From: Odontocerum albicorne
Taxonomy: Eukaryota; Arthropoda; Insecta; Trichoptera; Odontoceridae
Reading direction: 5' to 3'
Length of the DNA: 64,000 nt
Assembly: GCA_949825065.1 (NCBI GenBank)
Contig: OX463866.1
Span: 573,001 to 637,000 of the forward strand
The position numbers and the translations under genes are program-made. The notes below the pieces were generated by a model. That model had not been told where the DNA came from. It saw nothing but the letters and a program-made list of their open reading frames with translations, and did not search any database. Positions 39,116-50,345 of this stretch are shown one piece after another. Each line of letters begins with the position of its first letter. The stretch's first letter is position 1.

Positions 39116-39387
39116 AGAATAATACGCTAAGTCAAGGACTCTGGGACAGGTCTACAATTACAAACGCGAAAAAAATGAGAATGTACCAACAAAAGTGTTG
39201 AAAATTCCACCAAAAGAAGACAGTTTTGTACAGCAGCCAATGGCGAGATTTTTTAAAGAGAACCTTTGATAATATTGCTTTCAGAAAATTGTAATTAAAA
39301 AAACATGTTTCTAGAATTCCACTGACTTTTTTTCATATCATCATCCCTGGGGTAGTATTTTGTCAGGTGTATTTTTTTTTTTAAAGA

Positions 39388-39535
39388 ATAGATATGATCG
39401 AAGTCATAGGTATTCTTATACCCTCGAACACTAGGCGGAAGAAGTGCCTGTGTCGTTCGAGGGGAGTAGTTCGGGGATCGAACCGACGACCTTCCGCACG
39501 GAAGTCCAGTGCGTTACCGCGCAGTCACGCACCTC
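39388..39535 (-). mobile_element. SINE-1 head region
   Basis: In reverse: GCGCGGTAACGCACTGGACT, GGTCGTCGGTTCGATCCCCG, and the CCGCCTAGTGTTCGAGGGTA to CCTATGACTTCG end. 3' body missing. Confidence 0.75.
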
Positions 39536-39609
39536 ACTAAAAATTTGGATAGTATTTTTTAAGATAATGGAATTGTCACGAATTATGTCGAACAACATGT
39601 AACGATAGG

Positions 39610-40148
39610 AATGAAAATGGGGCATTAAAACATATATTGGGCATTAAAACATACATTAATAAATGTCAAACCGGAGAGTATTAAAATCTGATTAGATGAT
39701 AGTCCACAACAGTATTTTAGTACCAATGTTGGCGTATGAGAATGAAACGTGGACGTGAAAAGGGCTGAACAATCCTGTATAAATGCGTGCACTGAGAAGT
39801 AGATATGAGGTGACAATGCATAATAGAAAGAAGTGATTAGGAATGAATGTGAACTTAAGAGAAGTTGAGCAAGGTGAAGAAGAACACTGAGATGGTGTAG
39901 GCATGTATAGGTCGAATGAAGAAATACTAACAAAACAAATATACCATATATATGAGTGAAATGGGTGATAGAGAAAGACCAAAAAATATTTTGAAAAAAG
40001 AATACGTAAAAAGTCAGATAAATACTATAGTAGAAGTCATATGTGTATGAACGTACTCGTGGAAGTGGCGAAGGATGTCTGTCGAGATAGGAAAGCTGGG
40101 CACTCTGTCTTCTCTGTCTACCCGACAGGAAAATGGCGTGATGGTATG
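39610..40148 (+). mobile_element. LINE-1, sense copy
   Basis: Runs from CATACATTAATAAATGTCAA through KMKKNTEMV-like RWFGHV region (39870-39930) to AGGATGTCTGTCGAGATAGG and GGCGTGATGGTATG. Degraded frame. The mauritiana-type mariner M3 is inserted at its 3' end, at TA 40149. Confidence 0.7.
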
Positions 40149-40150
40149 TA

Positions 40151-41438
40151 TTAGGTGTACAAATAAGTTTCCGCCGTTTTTTATAAAAAAATGGGCATTT
40201 ATTGTGAAAGAACGGAACCTCATGTTTTATTCGAAGTAGTACCCATCGCTTGCCACTACTTTTCCCCATCTTTCTGTCAGCATACGAATACCGCGTCAGT
40301 CATCATCATCATCTTTTGAGGCTATCCACGAATCGACTCAATTTTTGGTATCTTCATATGATGTGAAGTGCTGCTCAGACAGGCCATGCGTCATCGATCA
40401 AAACAAGTGGTAATCAGAAGGAGCAATGTCTGGTGAATACAGCGGGTGGGGTAAAACTTCTCAATTGAGTGTTTCCAAATAGGTTTTGACCGGTGCCGCA
40501 ACATGTGGACTAGCATTATCATGCAGGAGAATAATTTTGTCGTGTCTGGCGTAGTAGTGGGCGCGCTTTTCCTCGAGTGCTCGACTCAATCTCATCAATT
40601 ATGTTCGGTAGACAGCCCCAGCAATGGTTTCATTCGGTTTGAGCAACTCATAATACACGACACCAAGCTGATCCCACCAAATACACAACAAGAGTTTTTT
40701 TCCATGAATATTTGGCTTAGCCGTAGATGTTGAAGCATGACCAGGGGATCCCCATGATTTCTTCCTTTTTGGATTATCATAATGGATGCATTTTTTATCA
40801 CCAGTGACTATATGGTGCAGAAAACCCTTTCGTTTATGCCTGGCAAGCAGCATTTCACATGTGGAAAATTGGCATTCAAAGTTTCTCCGTGTCAGTTCAT
40901 ATGAATCCCAATTTCTTTGTTTTTGAATCATTCCCAATGATTTCAACCCATGTGAAATTGCTTGTTGAGTCACTCCTAATGTAAGTGCAAGTTCTTCTTG
41001 CGTTTGGCACGAATCTTGATCCAATAATACTTCCGATTCCGCGTCTTCGTACACTTTCGGCCTTCCGCTACGTTCTTTGTCTTCGATGTCAAATTTACCG
41101 TTCTTAAACTTTTGAAACCACTCACGACAACTTCTCTCACTTAAGGCAGCCTCACCATATGCTTCTACAAGCAATCGATGCGCCTCAGCTGCAGATTTCT
41201 TGAAATTGAAGAAGTAAATCAAAAGTTCCCGCAAATGACGCTTATTCGGCTCAAAACTTGACATTTTCGAACACAAAAAAATATGTTATACTGATAAAAA
41301 TTCACTAATATTTCAAGGTCATGTTGTTGACAGATGTCCAACCTTACGATAATGACATTTTACATCTGACAATTTTAACCATAACTTACTGGTGGCGCCA
41401 ACTTTTGTCAAACGGCGGTGACTTATTTGTACACCCAA
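40151..41438 (-). mobile_element. Full-length mauritiana-type mariner M3 (dead)
   Basis: 1288 bp, the normal mariner size, with TA at 40149-40150 and 41439-41440. Inverted termini TTAGGTGTACAAATAAGT and TTGGGTGTACAAATAAGT. Full-length transposase gene with frameshift and stops, so non-autonomous now. Confidence 0.9.
40230..41276 (-). pseudogene. Mariner transposase (mauritiana subfamily), broken
   Basis: Open for the first ~225 codons (MCSKMSSFEPNKRHLRELLI start; helix-turn-helix region to RSGRPKVYED; first catalytic aspartate in HHIVTGDKKCIHYDN), then a frameshift near 40599. In the other frame LLHDNASPHV gives the second aspartate, and YSPDIAPSDYHLF the third, with in-frame stops between. 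The YSPDxAPxDYHLF form marks the mauritiana group. The tail RWGKVVASDGYYFE is intact. Confidence 0.85.
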
Positions 41439-41454
41439 TATATATTATCATTCC

Positions 41455-41650
41455 TGTCGTCGTGTTCATATTTGAGGGTTGTTGGTGGTGCAGGTTACGA
41501 CGACACGTTTCCACTCCTCTCGATTACTTGCCGTTTGAACGGCAGCATACAGGCTTCACCAGTCAAACCCTTCACCTGATCGCCCTGCTTTTTCTTTCTG
41601 GCCAATTTACTATGACCTTCAATGTATCCAGGTTATCTGGTTCACTCTAC
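41455..41650 (-). mobile_element. LINE-13 C-terminal scrap
   Basis: In reverse AAVQTASNREEWKRVVV resembles the WR..V end of LINE polyproteins; frameshifted upstream. Only one copy seen. Confidence 0.4.
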
Positions 41651-41654
41651 CATA

Positions 41655-42130
41655 TGTACGATGTATGGATTAACTCAGAGAAACTGGAGCAGGGTGATGA
41701 GTTCCGTTATTTGGACAGTATGTTTACGTGTGATGGGCGAGTTGAACAGGACATTGGAAGAAGGGTAGCGATAGGAAATAGCAAAAGGTAGACGGACCAC
41801 TTAATGTTATACGAAGTGATTATGGGTGAATGTGAACGTAAGGCTTATATATTGAGTAAGATGAAAACGTGCTCGCTGAGATGATTTGGGCATGTAGAAC
41901 GAATAAAAGAAGATTTTAAAAAAAAACAAAGTTATAGTGCAAATGTGAGTTGAAGACGTTTGAGAGCAATACCAAGGAAAGTATTGTTGGATCAACCGAA
42001 TAATATTTTGAGAGAAAACGTACAAAGAAGTTGTATGGGTTAGAAGGAGGCTAAGGATGTGTGTCGAGATAGGAAAGTCTGGCGCTCTGTGTTATGCGTA
42101 CCCCGAAGAAGTAATGGCGTGATGGTATGT
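41655..42130 (+). mobile_element. LINE-1, sense copy
   Basis: Encodes NSEKLEQGDEFRYLDSMFTC and GRVEQDIGRRVA, then FGHVERI and WRSVLCV, ending GAAGTAATGGCGTGATGGTA. This is the furthest-5' coding part of LINE-1 in the window: the EFRYLGS-type motif just after the RT domain. Confidence 0.75.
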
Positions 42131-42169
42131 ACTTATGTGTATATATTCAATCGTTCGATACCGTTCAAC

Positions 42170-42330
42170 ATATCCCAATGAGTGATTCGGACATACTAAA
42201 GAGCGTGACCAGATGACAACATTTTATTCAGCTTTAGTAACCGTGCTTCGGGTTAAGAAACACTAGCCATCGTACGTATTGGCAATACTACCTCACGTGA
42301 AGAACCAACAACAATAGAACACGTCTAATG
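42170..42330 (+). repeat. Repeat R, uninterrupted copy
   Basis: GACCAGATGACAACATTTTA, GTGCTTCGGGTTAAGAAAC and CAATACTACCTCACGTGAAG, corresponding to the two halves at 14190-14670. TACGAGTA at 42333 follows directly. Confidence 0.55.
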
Positions 42331-42429
42331 CATACGAGTATAAGGAGAACAAACGAGTCTATAATGATAGAACTCCGTATACTCGCCTCTCTAAAATCTT
42401 TTAACAAAGAGTGTTGCCTTTCTTCGGAC

Positions 42430-42615
42430 ACGATGATACAAGTCTCGAAAAGGCTGTCATGCTGGGCAATGTTTTTGGTAGGAGACCAAGTTTGCGTTGG
42501 ACCGATAATATCAAAGAACACTCGACTGTACGAGGCATCATCTCTGGCCGGAGATATAAATGATTGGAGAAATATTGTGCAGACCTCATCATGAAGACCA
42601 TGACCATCAACCATA
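42430..42615 (+). mobile_element. LINE-14 C-terminal fragment
   Basis: A plus-strand frame reads FGRRPSLRWTDNIKEHS followed by a LEKYCADLI stretch, a GRPxxRWxDxI-type LINE end. Single copy here. A short TG microsatellite follows at about 42640-42655. Confidence 0.5.
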
Positions 42616-42689
42616 AGGGTGACGACTGTGTGACAAAAGTGTGTGTGTGTGTGCGAGTATTTTGACCAGACAGGGACTCTTTTTACTAT

Positions 42690-42790
42690 TTACTTTTTCG
42701 GGTACCATCGAGAATTGAACCTGATATCCCCGGGATTTAGTCAAGCATCTTTCCAATTAGGCCGCGGAGTTTGCAAGGCTACATAGTGTG
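42690..42790 (-). mobile_element. SINE-2-like head
   Basis: In reverse: GGCCTAATTGGAAAGATGCTTG and GATATCAGGTTCAATTCTCG at box A and B positions. Confidence 0.5.
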
Positions 42791-43399
42791 TAGGCTTCTA
42801 TCCTTCTGTCGGCCCTGTCTTTTTCATCTGAATTGGTCCCAGGAGACTGTTGAATTTGGCTAGTGTAGGACACAGTGTTTCGGCTATTCCTGTCCCTCAG
42901 TCGACCCTGTCTATTAATATTATAAATGTATTCGTATTCATCGCCTACTGCTGTATCTAGGACAGTTGCCTTCAGATAACGCTAGACTATAGACTATTCA
43001 GTGAGTTGGCTGATTCTGTCATATTGTCGGCCCTACCTATTGATATCACCTTTATTTATTCCTAATCATCACCTAGTGCTGTATCTAGGACAGTTGTCTT
43101 CAGATAACGCTAGACTATAGGCTATTCAGTGAGTTGGCTGATTCTATCATATTGTCGGCCCTATCTATTGATATCACCTTTATTTATTCCTAATCATCGC
43201 CTACTGCTGCATCTAGGACAGTTATCTTCAGCTAACGCTAGACTATAGACTTGTCGCGTTGTCGGCCCTATCTATTGATAGCATCTTTATTTATTCCTAA
43301 TCATCGCCTGGGGTCGTATTTTCGTATTTATGGCAGTTGTCTTCAGCTGTGCTAAACTATCAAATATTCGATGGGATTGTCTATCCCTTGTGATCGAGT

Positions 43400-43689
43400 A
43401 TGGTTGTCATCCATCCTGTGGATGAAATACACCTGTGCGTGTATTGTGTAAGCTGTTCATAGTGTGTAAGCTGTTGCACTTCAGTAAACAGACACTCTTG
43501 ACAGATCAAACTCAAAGTGACGATGGCAAGCAGACTAATGTTCCAAGAAAATTGGCAAGTTTATCTGTCGCAGCCTTTCATAAGACAGAATTTTTAAACA
43601 GCACATTTTTTTTTAACAGCAATATAAGAATTTATGGTTCGCAGTATATAAACTACAGAAATACATATATTCAGAGGTAAAAGTCTAAA
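43400..43689. other. Non-array DNA inside S6
   Basis: Starts with a 40-bp scrap (CCATCCTGTGGATG, TGTGCGTGTATTG) that is the inverse of part of the 152-bp array S9. The plus-strand 81-codon frame (43435-43680) is not recognised. A short CTGTTCATAGTGTGTAAGCTG duplication lies at about 43440-43475. Confidence 0.5.
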
Positions 43690-43790
43690 GTAAAACCAGT
43701 CCGGAATTTAATCAGCCAGGAATCGAACCTTGGGCCCGGTTTTTTGCGTGAACGCTAACCGTTAGACTACGACCGCAGACTATAGAACGT
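43690..43790 (-). mobile_element. tRNA-like SINE (SINE-2 variant) inside S6
   Basis: In reverse: GTAGTCTAACGGTTAGCGTT and AAGGTTCGATTCCTGG, then ATTCCGGACTGGTTTTACTT, the SINE-2 middle. The same head type is at 15118. Confidence 0.65.
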
Positions 43791-45324
43791 AGTAAGTGTT
43801 TTGACAAATCCGATAATACTGCCGCTCATTTATATTCATACAATCTGTATATATTCTCAGTCATCGCCTGGGACCGTTTCTAGGGCAGTTGTAGTCAGCT
43901 AGTTCTGGGTTGCTAGGCTATAGTGTGTCGACTTATCCTATCTGTCACCCAATTATATTAATACAATCTGTATATATTCTCAGTCATCGCCTGGGACCGT
44001 ATCTAGGGCAGTTGTTGTCAGCTAGTTCTGGGTTGCTAGGCTATAGTGTGTCGACTTATCCTATCTCTGTCACCCAATTATATTAATACAATTTGTATAT
44101 ATTCTCAGTCATCGCCTGGGGTCGTATCTAGGGCAGTTGTAGTCAACTAGTTCTGGGTTGCTAGGCTATAGTGTGTCGCCTTATCCTATCTCTGTCACCC
44201 AATTATATTAATACAATCTGTATATATTCTCAGTCATCGCCTGGGACCGTATCTAGGGCAGTTGTTGTCAGCTAGTTCTGGGTTGCTAGGCTATAGTGTG
44301 TCGACTTATCCTATCTCTGTCACCCAATTATATTAATACAATTTGTATATATTCTCAGTCATCGCCTGGGGTCGTATCTAGGGCAGTTGTAGTCAACTAG
44401 TTCTGGGTTGTTAGGCTATAGTGTGTCGCCTTATCCTATCTCTGTCACCCAATTATATTAATACAATCTGTATATATTCTCAGTCATCGCCTGGGGTCGT
44501 ATCTAGGTCAGTTGTAGTCAGCTAGTTCTGGGTTGCTAAGCTATAGTGTGTCGCCTTATCCTATCTTTGTCCCCCAATTATATTCCTACAATCTGTATAT
44601 ATTCTCAGTCATCGCCTGGGGTCGTATCTAGGTCAGTTGTAGTCAGCTAGTTCTGGGTTGCTAGGCTATAGTGTGTCGCCTTATCCTATCTTTGTCCCCC
44701 AATTATATTCCTACAATCTGTATATATTCTCAGTCATCGCATGGGGTCGTATCTAGGTCAGTTGTAGTCAGCTAGTGCTAGGCTAAAGTGTGTTAGCAGT
44801 GTATCAACTCATCCTATCTATCTGTCACCCAATTATATTCATACAATCTGTATATATTCTCAGTCATCGCCTGGGGCCGTATCTAGGTCAGTTGTAGTCA
44901 GCTAGTGCTAGGCTAAAGTGTGTTAGCAGTGTATCAACTCATCCTATCTATCTGTCAGTCATTTATATTTATATCAACTGTATAAGTTCTTATTCATCGC
45001 CCGGGGCCGTATCTAGGACAGTTGTATCCGGCTAGCGCTAGGCAAGGCTGTCGGCTAATCCTATCCCTCTGTCGGCCCTGTCTATTTATATCATCTGTAT
45101 CTATCCCTATTCATCGCCCGCCGCCTGCCTGTGCCGCCTCTTCTCTTTGTCTTGCTTAATACACTCTATGAAATTCCCTTTTTTCAGCATTTTTGGGGTG
45201 ACCACATTTGCTACAGTGAAAACAAAGAAATTTAAGACGTAAATATTTTTACTCTTTCTTGATTGCTTTTATAAAAGGTCTTACAAGTTGTCTATTTTAA
45301 ACACTTTGTCTTGTTTTTTTTTAT

Positions 45325-45520
45325 TTCCTCTACTCGTTAGAGGTTGGCGACCGTCGTGACTAACTTGACCTTTGAGACAATAGCTCTAAATAAATATATA
45401 GCACGATAATGAAACAACTCCCTTAAGTTTCTTCAACCAGGAGATGCGCCTTCTTCCCGCACTTCTGCCCTGAATTCCCTTTTGCAGTATTTATCAGTTG
45501 AAGGATCTCATATTTAACAA
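45325..45520 (+). repeat. Dispersed repeat holding the empty Harbinger site
   Basis: CTCTACTCGTTAGAGGTTGGCG, CACTTCTGCCCTGAATTCC and AAGGATCTCATATTTA match 21700-21790 plus 22309-22400. CCCTTAAGTTTCTTCA here corresponds to the site that carries the Harbinger-like element there. Confidence 0.6.
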
Positions 45521-45704
45521 ATTAACATATAACTTAACGCCACTTTCAAGACTTAGCTTCGTAATTCGCTTGGTCAATACGAGTATGTTTGACAAGCTCA
45601 CTTGATGATCAACTTAGGAAAAACTTAGATCACAAAAGGGCATAAAAAATTAATCAATATAATTTAATATATCAGTGGCCAACTAGCACAAGGCTTATTT
45701 GTAA

Positions 45705-46040
45705 TCATTCAAGTGTCCAAAACGGAATGAAGTGAACAGGAATGAATGTGAACTTAAGGATGATGTGGTGGGTAAGATGAAGAAGAGCGCTCTGAGATGG
45801 TTTAGGTATGTAGGACGAATGAATGAAAAAGACAAACGAAAAGAATATACGAGTACAACGAGTGCAAGGCGAAGTAGAGGAAGACCAAGGAAAGCATAGT
45901 TGAATCAATTAAATATTTTATAAGAAATCATAGTTGCATGGAGTGTGTGAATGTGGAAGGGAAAAGGATGTGTGTCGAGATAAGGAAATCTGACTCTCTA
46001 TCATCTCTGCCTTCCTCGACAGGGAAATGGCGGCATGATG
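45705..46040 (+). mobile_element. LINE-1, sense copy
   Basis: AATGAATGTGAACTTAAGGA, KKSALRWFRYVGRMNEK-type frame (45780-45830), SRGRPRKA, and ends TCGACAGGGAAATGGCG. TACGAGTA at 45848 interrupts the phrase that reads TTGTATATT-like in related copies. Confidence 0.75.
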
Positions 46041-46249
46041 TGTAAGTATTTGTTTTTCGTAATTTGTCCTTGAATTTCCCATTAAAAGAGACAATTTTTT
46101 AAGTTACTTTTAATAAGTGTTGTATTGTAGATTTTATTTTTTTCATTTCTCGTGTTGTGATACAAGATGCAAAAATGTATACACACTTAGAATGATTATA
46201 AATTCAGTACTTATTAAGTTCCATCTAAGATCAAAACTTCAAGACACGT

Positions 46250-46690
46250 AGATTTTTTTTTAGTTATCGCAAGTGCTCAAATTGATGCCCATTCTGGTCT
46301 ATGCAATGCCGATAACATGGAATTGCAAAAATCATGAATAATTTATTTTGGTAATTGGGCGCATTCTCTTTCAATGGGTGCTCTCAATCAATAAACTGTG
46401 CCCGGTTTTATGCCATAGCCCATTAATGTGAGGTCTGGACAGCAAGGAGAGAGTATTCAATGCTACCTCTATGTTACGTCCAATCCCTCTGTTAGGCAAA
46501 TGTCCATTCAAATAAGTCCTCACATCACGATGGTAGTGTAGAGGTGCACCATCTTGCTGGAGATAAGAGTCCTCCTCATTTCTAAACTCCTCACGAATGC
46601 GTGGCATGACAAATTTCTGCAGCAAGTTTGAATAAACGGCATGCAGTAAAAGTGTGCTAACATTTTTTTGAGTCACATACTAATCTGTCT
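46250..46690 (-). mobile_element. Tc1/mariner-superfamily transposase fragment (M7)
   Basis: In reverse: LHAVYSNLLQKFVMPRIREE, DSYLQQDGAPLHYHRDVRTY, LPNRGIGRNIEVALNTLS. The QQDGAPxHY motif holds the second catalytic aspartate of DDE transposases of this group; RSPD, the third, is changed to RPHI. It is 5' and 3' truncated, so it is inactive. Confidence 0.75.
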
Positions 46691-46769
46691 ATTTTTTTTA
46701 AATTGTGTTCAAATTGTTATTGTGATGTGTAAAGGATACTTTAGTGTCATTTACATATACGTACATCAT

Positions 46770-47650
46770 CATAACGTCCTCTTATCAGGGTAGACAGAAA
46801 GGACAGAGCGCCAGACTTTCCTAACTCGAGAAACATCCTTCGCCAATTCCATATCCATAAACCTTCTTATGTACTCCTACGATTGATTTATCTAACTTTT
46901 CAACGTTTTCTTCTTTCAAAATATCACTCACTTGATCTAACCATACCTTCTTTGGACTTCATCTACCACCAACATTTGCATATATATATATATATATGTT
47001 TTGTTTGCCTTTATTCATCCTTCAACCGTCTCAAAGTGCTCGTCTTTATCTTACTAAATACTTCTTCCCAGTGTCATGTCAGGTCCCCCAAACGTTGACT
47101 AACACCTGATAATAGGCATATCTGTCCCCGGCAGCCCGAAAAAGATCCCCAATACTTCTTATACCAGTCAAATCACGTATATTGCGGAGCCATGAGATTT
47201 GCCTGAATGTATCAGCTTTAAATTAAGATCAATTCCTAATCAATTCATTCCGTATTCTATCATTCATTGTCACCCCATTCTAGACCATTTATTCGGATTC
47301 TCCCTCATACGTCACAGTTGGCACTAAAACACTGTTGTAGACTACCATATAGCAAATCTAGCAAACGGTTTCAGTATAAATGTTTTAGTGGCCCATTAAC
47401 TTTGTTTTGTATCGTTACACGTCATCCAATATCTCTCGTGACTCTTCCATCATTTGAGAAAACACTACTCAAATAGCATCTGAGAAACAATTGCCTCAGA
47501 GATGTTGTATTTTCACGTCTACTATACATTTCCCTCCCATACATCAAAGTTGGCACTAAAATACCATTGTGGACTATCATCTAAGCAGATTTTGCTACTA
47601 TCCGAACACTAACGTGTTGTTTATTTTGTCAATAAATAGACCTAAACGAA
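46770..47650 (-). mobile_element. LINE-1, antisense, with nested LINE-3
   Basis: CATAACGTCCTCTTATCAGGG to CTCACTTGATCTAACC to CAACCGTCTCAAAGTGCTC, then after the LINE-3 insert TATCAGCTTTAAATTAAG, CCGTATTCTATCATTCATTG, CATACGTCACAGTTGGCAC, CCCATTAACTTTGTTT. A second partial LINE-1 copy follows from about 47510. Confidence 0.7.
47060..47205 (-). mobile_element. LINE-3 3' fragment nested in LINE-1
   Basis: CTTCTTCCCAGTGTCATGTC tail side, CCGGCAGCCCGAAAAAGATC, GAGATTTGCC. LINE-1 resumes directly after it. Confidence 0.75.
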
Positions 47651-48004
47651 CATACGGAACGCTAAAGTCAAGAAACTGCTACAAAAGTCAATATAAATCG
47701 TCTCCTTATCCAATAACATCAAGTTCATTTTGCGTCACTCTTTACTTATCTCTCCCTGTTAAATAGTAAAATTCCGAAACGGTAGAGATCTGATGGTGAC
47801 CCCCGTTCCAGGCCCCCCGGGAAAGGGGTGGTGTGGCGGTGGCAAGCGGAATTTAGGGGTGGGGCGGACCGTTAAGCCCCCACCCCACGGTCACCCCCCG
47901 CCCGAGCCCGATAATATTTGACTTTGTAGACTGTGTGGATTTGCACGGTAGGAAAAACATCATTCGCAGTGGTGTAACACTTAAAATATTATATTCAGAG
48001 GAGG
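47651..48004. other. Unassigned, with a GC-rich patch
   Basis: 47795-47910 is strongly GC-rich with CCCC/GGGG runs (GGTGACCCCCGTTCC and its near-inverse ACGGTCACCCCCCG), partly self-complementary. No gene seen. Confidence 0.35.
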
Positions 48005-48370
48005 GTAATGTATATTTATTTATTTTCTCAAAACAGATTTAGCCCAATTACATTGAAAAATACAAGAAATGTAAACATCAAAAATAAAGAAAAATTATAT
48101 AAAATAAAAAATAATGTACGAGTATATGCACACATATATACACACAAACATACAATATTCAAAGTCACTTAAATACGTTGATGAGTGCTTTCTAACGCGC
48201 TCAATCTTAGAAGATAATTTACTTTTGCTTTTGGTAATGTGATATGAAATATGTCAATATCCGAAGCAGTCCCGTTCAGAAGAGTTAAGGCCCTTCCAAC
48301 AGGCATAGCAACTGGAAGACCCGTTCTTGCGTATGTTATTGAGAACAGTTGTTGCATAATACATTACTTG
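48005..48370 (-). mobile_element. Probable LINE 3' end (LINE-15)
   Basis: In reverse it ends GTAATTGGGCTAAATCTG, then TTTTGAGAAAATAAATAAAT, a retroelement-like A-rich terminus. The 62-codon frame above it (48169-48357) would be the C-terminus. It has no copy elsewhere in this window, so the class is inferred. Confidence 0.35.
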
Positions 48371-48444
48371 TATATCATTTCGTAATTTAAGGCCAAATTA
48401 TCTGGCTCTCCCAACAGGGAGACAGCGGGGTAATTTGTATGTAG

Positions 48445-48805
48445 GACTACATTACCGCGTGGTAACGCACTGGACTTCCATTCAGCGAGTCGCTGATTCG
48501 AACCCCACGCTGTGCTACTCCCCTCGAAAGACATAGGTATTTTTTCCGCCTTGTATTCAGGGGTATAATGATATTTATGTCTTCTACAAAAGGCAGAAAA
48601 AAACATCAATTCAAGTGTGCCATCCGGACCCAGAAACCGGCGTGGCCGGTGAGTTTTTTGGTTCGCAACAATTCACTCGCTTAAAGAGGAGAAAAAAATA
48701 AGAAAAAAAAACTCCCCAGCACAGCATCGCTGTCCAATTTAATTGACTTTAAAATGGTGAGGAGATCCTCGACTAAGGAGTCTAGCAACGACGATGTAGG
48801 ACTGC
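48445..48805 (+). mobile_element. SINE-1, full copy
   Basis: ACCGCGTGGTAACGCACTGG, GCTGATTCGAACCCCACGC, GGTGAGTTTTTTGGTTCGCA, and 3' end GAGGAGATCCTCGACTAAGG, AGCAACGACGATG. Confidence 0.75.
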
Positions 48806-49045
48806 ACAATTCAGTGGGTCTATTTCCACCGTTTCGTTACTACAGTATAATAAGGTGGTCCGGGAAATAATTTCTTACATGTAAGTAAAACTCGAAATAA
48901 AGTTTTCGATATATTCAGTGTCTCAGCAACCTCTTGTGTCATAGAACGCTACTTATTCGTCGATTAAAGCTCTGTTTTGGTCGTTATCAGTTGTAATTGA
49001 TAAACCAGAGTGGACACCATCTTCGAGTGTCGTATCACCATTAAA

Positions 49046-49209
49046 TCTGTGGCCTTATGGTAGAAGTTGATATGTCCGTTTTTTTGTCATTTGGAAAAAG
49101 TTAAACAATGCTTATTTGTACTGATTTTAACAGCTTATCAAAGTTAATATTGCTTCTCCTGTAAATAAAGGTAAAACGGACATATCAACTTCTGCCATAA
49201 CGCCACAGA
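49046..49209. mobile_element. MITE-5, 164 bp
   Basis: TCTGTGGCCTTATGGTAGAA at the left and its near-complement at the right, arms of about 38 bp continuing through GTTGATATGTCCGTTTT. The preceding 240 bp (48806-49045) contain GGTGGTCCGGGAAATAATTT, a possible end of yet another DNA transposon. Confidence 0.75.
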
Positions 49210-49237
49210 AATATATTTTAAGTGCATTTACCGCAAA

Positions 49238-49440
49238 GCGCAGGGGTCACCAACTTTGTTGTCGCGATCGACTTTACACGTAAAAAGATGGTTGCGATTT
49301 ACCTATCAAATTCGCGAGATTTAATGCATAACACAAATGTTAAAAAAATGGTAACTAAAAGTTAATTAATAAGTATCAGCGGAATTAACTTCGATAAAAA
49401 AATATTAACGAAAAGAAAACGTTTCCAAACATGTTAAATA
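49238..49440 (+). mobile_element. Possible hAT-like end
   Basis: CAGGGGTCACCAACTTTG resembles the CAGGGGT..CCAA start of hAT elements. No matching right end or 8-bp duplication found, so this is tentative. Confidence 0.3.
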
Positions 49441-49446
49441 ACATAC

Positions 49447-49620
49447 ATATATTATGTTGTTTATAGTTAAGGCATTAACGTTGTGGAGGTTTAAAGACAT
49501 TGTAATTTATTTTTATCAAACACTGTTTATTCCACTTTTTTGTGACGGTATAACCCTACCGGTTTCAAGGCTTTCACCTCATCTTCAGGGAAGCGCAGAC
49601 AAGACTAAATGCTGTTCGAA
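49447..49620 (+). mobile_element. MITE-2, single arm
   Basis: ATAGTTAAGGCATTAACGTT, then CACTGTTTATTCCACTTTTT, GTGACGGTATAACCCTACCG, TTTCACCTCATCTTCAGG. Matches one arm of the palindromes at 55060-55265 and 56038-56285, but its mirror half is missing. Confidence 0.7.
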
Positions 49621-49729
49621 CTGGTACCGATATACACGCTTCAACGGTTGGGGGCTGAGGGATGAGGGAGGCATGGGACAATTTCGGCCGAAAGCGGAGA
49701 TTTTTGGGAAACAACTGTTCAACAGATGT

Positions 49730-49800
49730 TCGGGGACAAAGATGCCTACTCTCAGGTGATATTCAACGTTGGGGGGGACCTGACATGACACTGAGAAGAA
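49730..49800 (+). mobile_element. LINE-3 extreme 3' end
   Basis: GGGGACAAAGATGCCTACTC, CAGGTGATATTCAACGTTGG, CCTGACATGACACTGAGAAG. Only about 70 bp, the shortest LINE-3 copy. Confidence 0.7.
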
Positions 49801-49924
49801 TAATGTTAGTATTTTTATGTTTATGCTTTGCAACATCCTGATCTACGTTGATGCGCATGATCACTTTAAAATTTTAATATGTATTACTTTAATGGTCGAA
49901 ATCGACCGTACATTGTATTGACCG

Positions 49925-50124
49925 TTAAAAAAGATTATCTTTAAGTAGTTCCTAAAGCTGCACACGCCACCCATATCTCTGGCCTTAGGAGTCAGACCAT
50001 TCCACACCACATGACCAGTAATGGCAAAAGCTCTATCTTTATATATACGAGTATATCACCCAATTGGATTGATTTAGAAGAACCAATTTATTAGATGACA
50101 AAGAAATCAACCTCAAAGTGGTAT
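49925..50124 (-). mobile_element. LINE-6 coding fragment
   Basis: In reverse: LRLISLSSNKLVLLNQSN and FAITGHVVWNGLTPKARDMG, GGVCSFRNYLK, matching 38224-38619. Between LNQSN and FAI the frame is disturbed where TACGAGTA sits (50046). Confidence 0.75.
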
Positions 50125-50345
50125 TATATAGTATAACACTTTCGTTGTATACAGTACAACCTGGCGGGCTTATTATCATATGACAATCTCTTCCAACAAA
50201 CCAGAAAGATGTTAAAGAGGTCTTGAGTAAAAAACAGATTGGAATCCTTTTTTTTTTAAATCTGGATTCCGATAAAAATCGAACCAACAACCTCCGGGTT
50301 GAGAGACTATGCGTCTTAGCAGCTAAACTATCGAGGTCGTATATT
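50125..50345 (-). mobile_element. SINE-2, full copy
   Basis: In reverse: TAGCTGCTAAGACGCATAG, GAGGTTGTTGGTTCGATTTT, GGAATCCAG, CAGATTGGAATCC on plus, then GGTTTGTTGGAAGAGATTGT and AAGCCCGCCAGGTTGTACTG. Confidence 0.7.

Larger units (their letters stand above)
42830..45140. repeat. 125-bp tandem array (S6) with an interior break
   Basis: From 43846 the unit TGTATATATTCTCAGTCATC ... CTAGTTCTGGGTTGCTAGGC repeats with period 123-125 (starts 43846, 43969, 44094) for about ten units; older, diverged units with TATCTAGGACAGTTG lie at 42940-43400 and 44940-45140. Non-array DNA (43400-43790) splits the two parts. Confidence 0.95.

Noticed and set aside
40051..40070. TACTCGTG, TACGAGTG and TACGAGTT near-matches (for example 40054, 60848, 1063)
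   Set aside because: One base off; left out of the count to avoid inflating the signal.
39625..40269. 214-codon minus-strand frame
   Set aside because: Antisense of a degraded sense LINE-1 plus the end of mariner M3; no protein motif in this direction.
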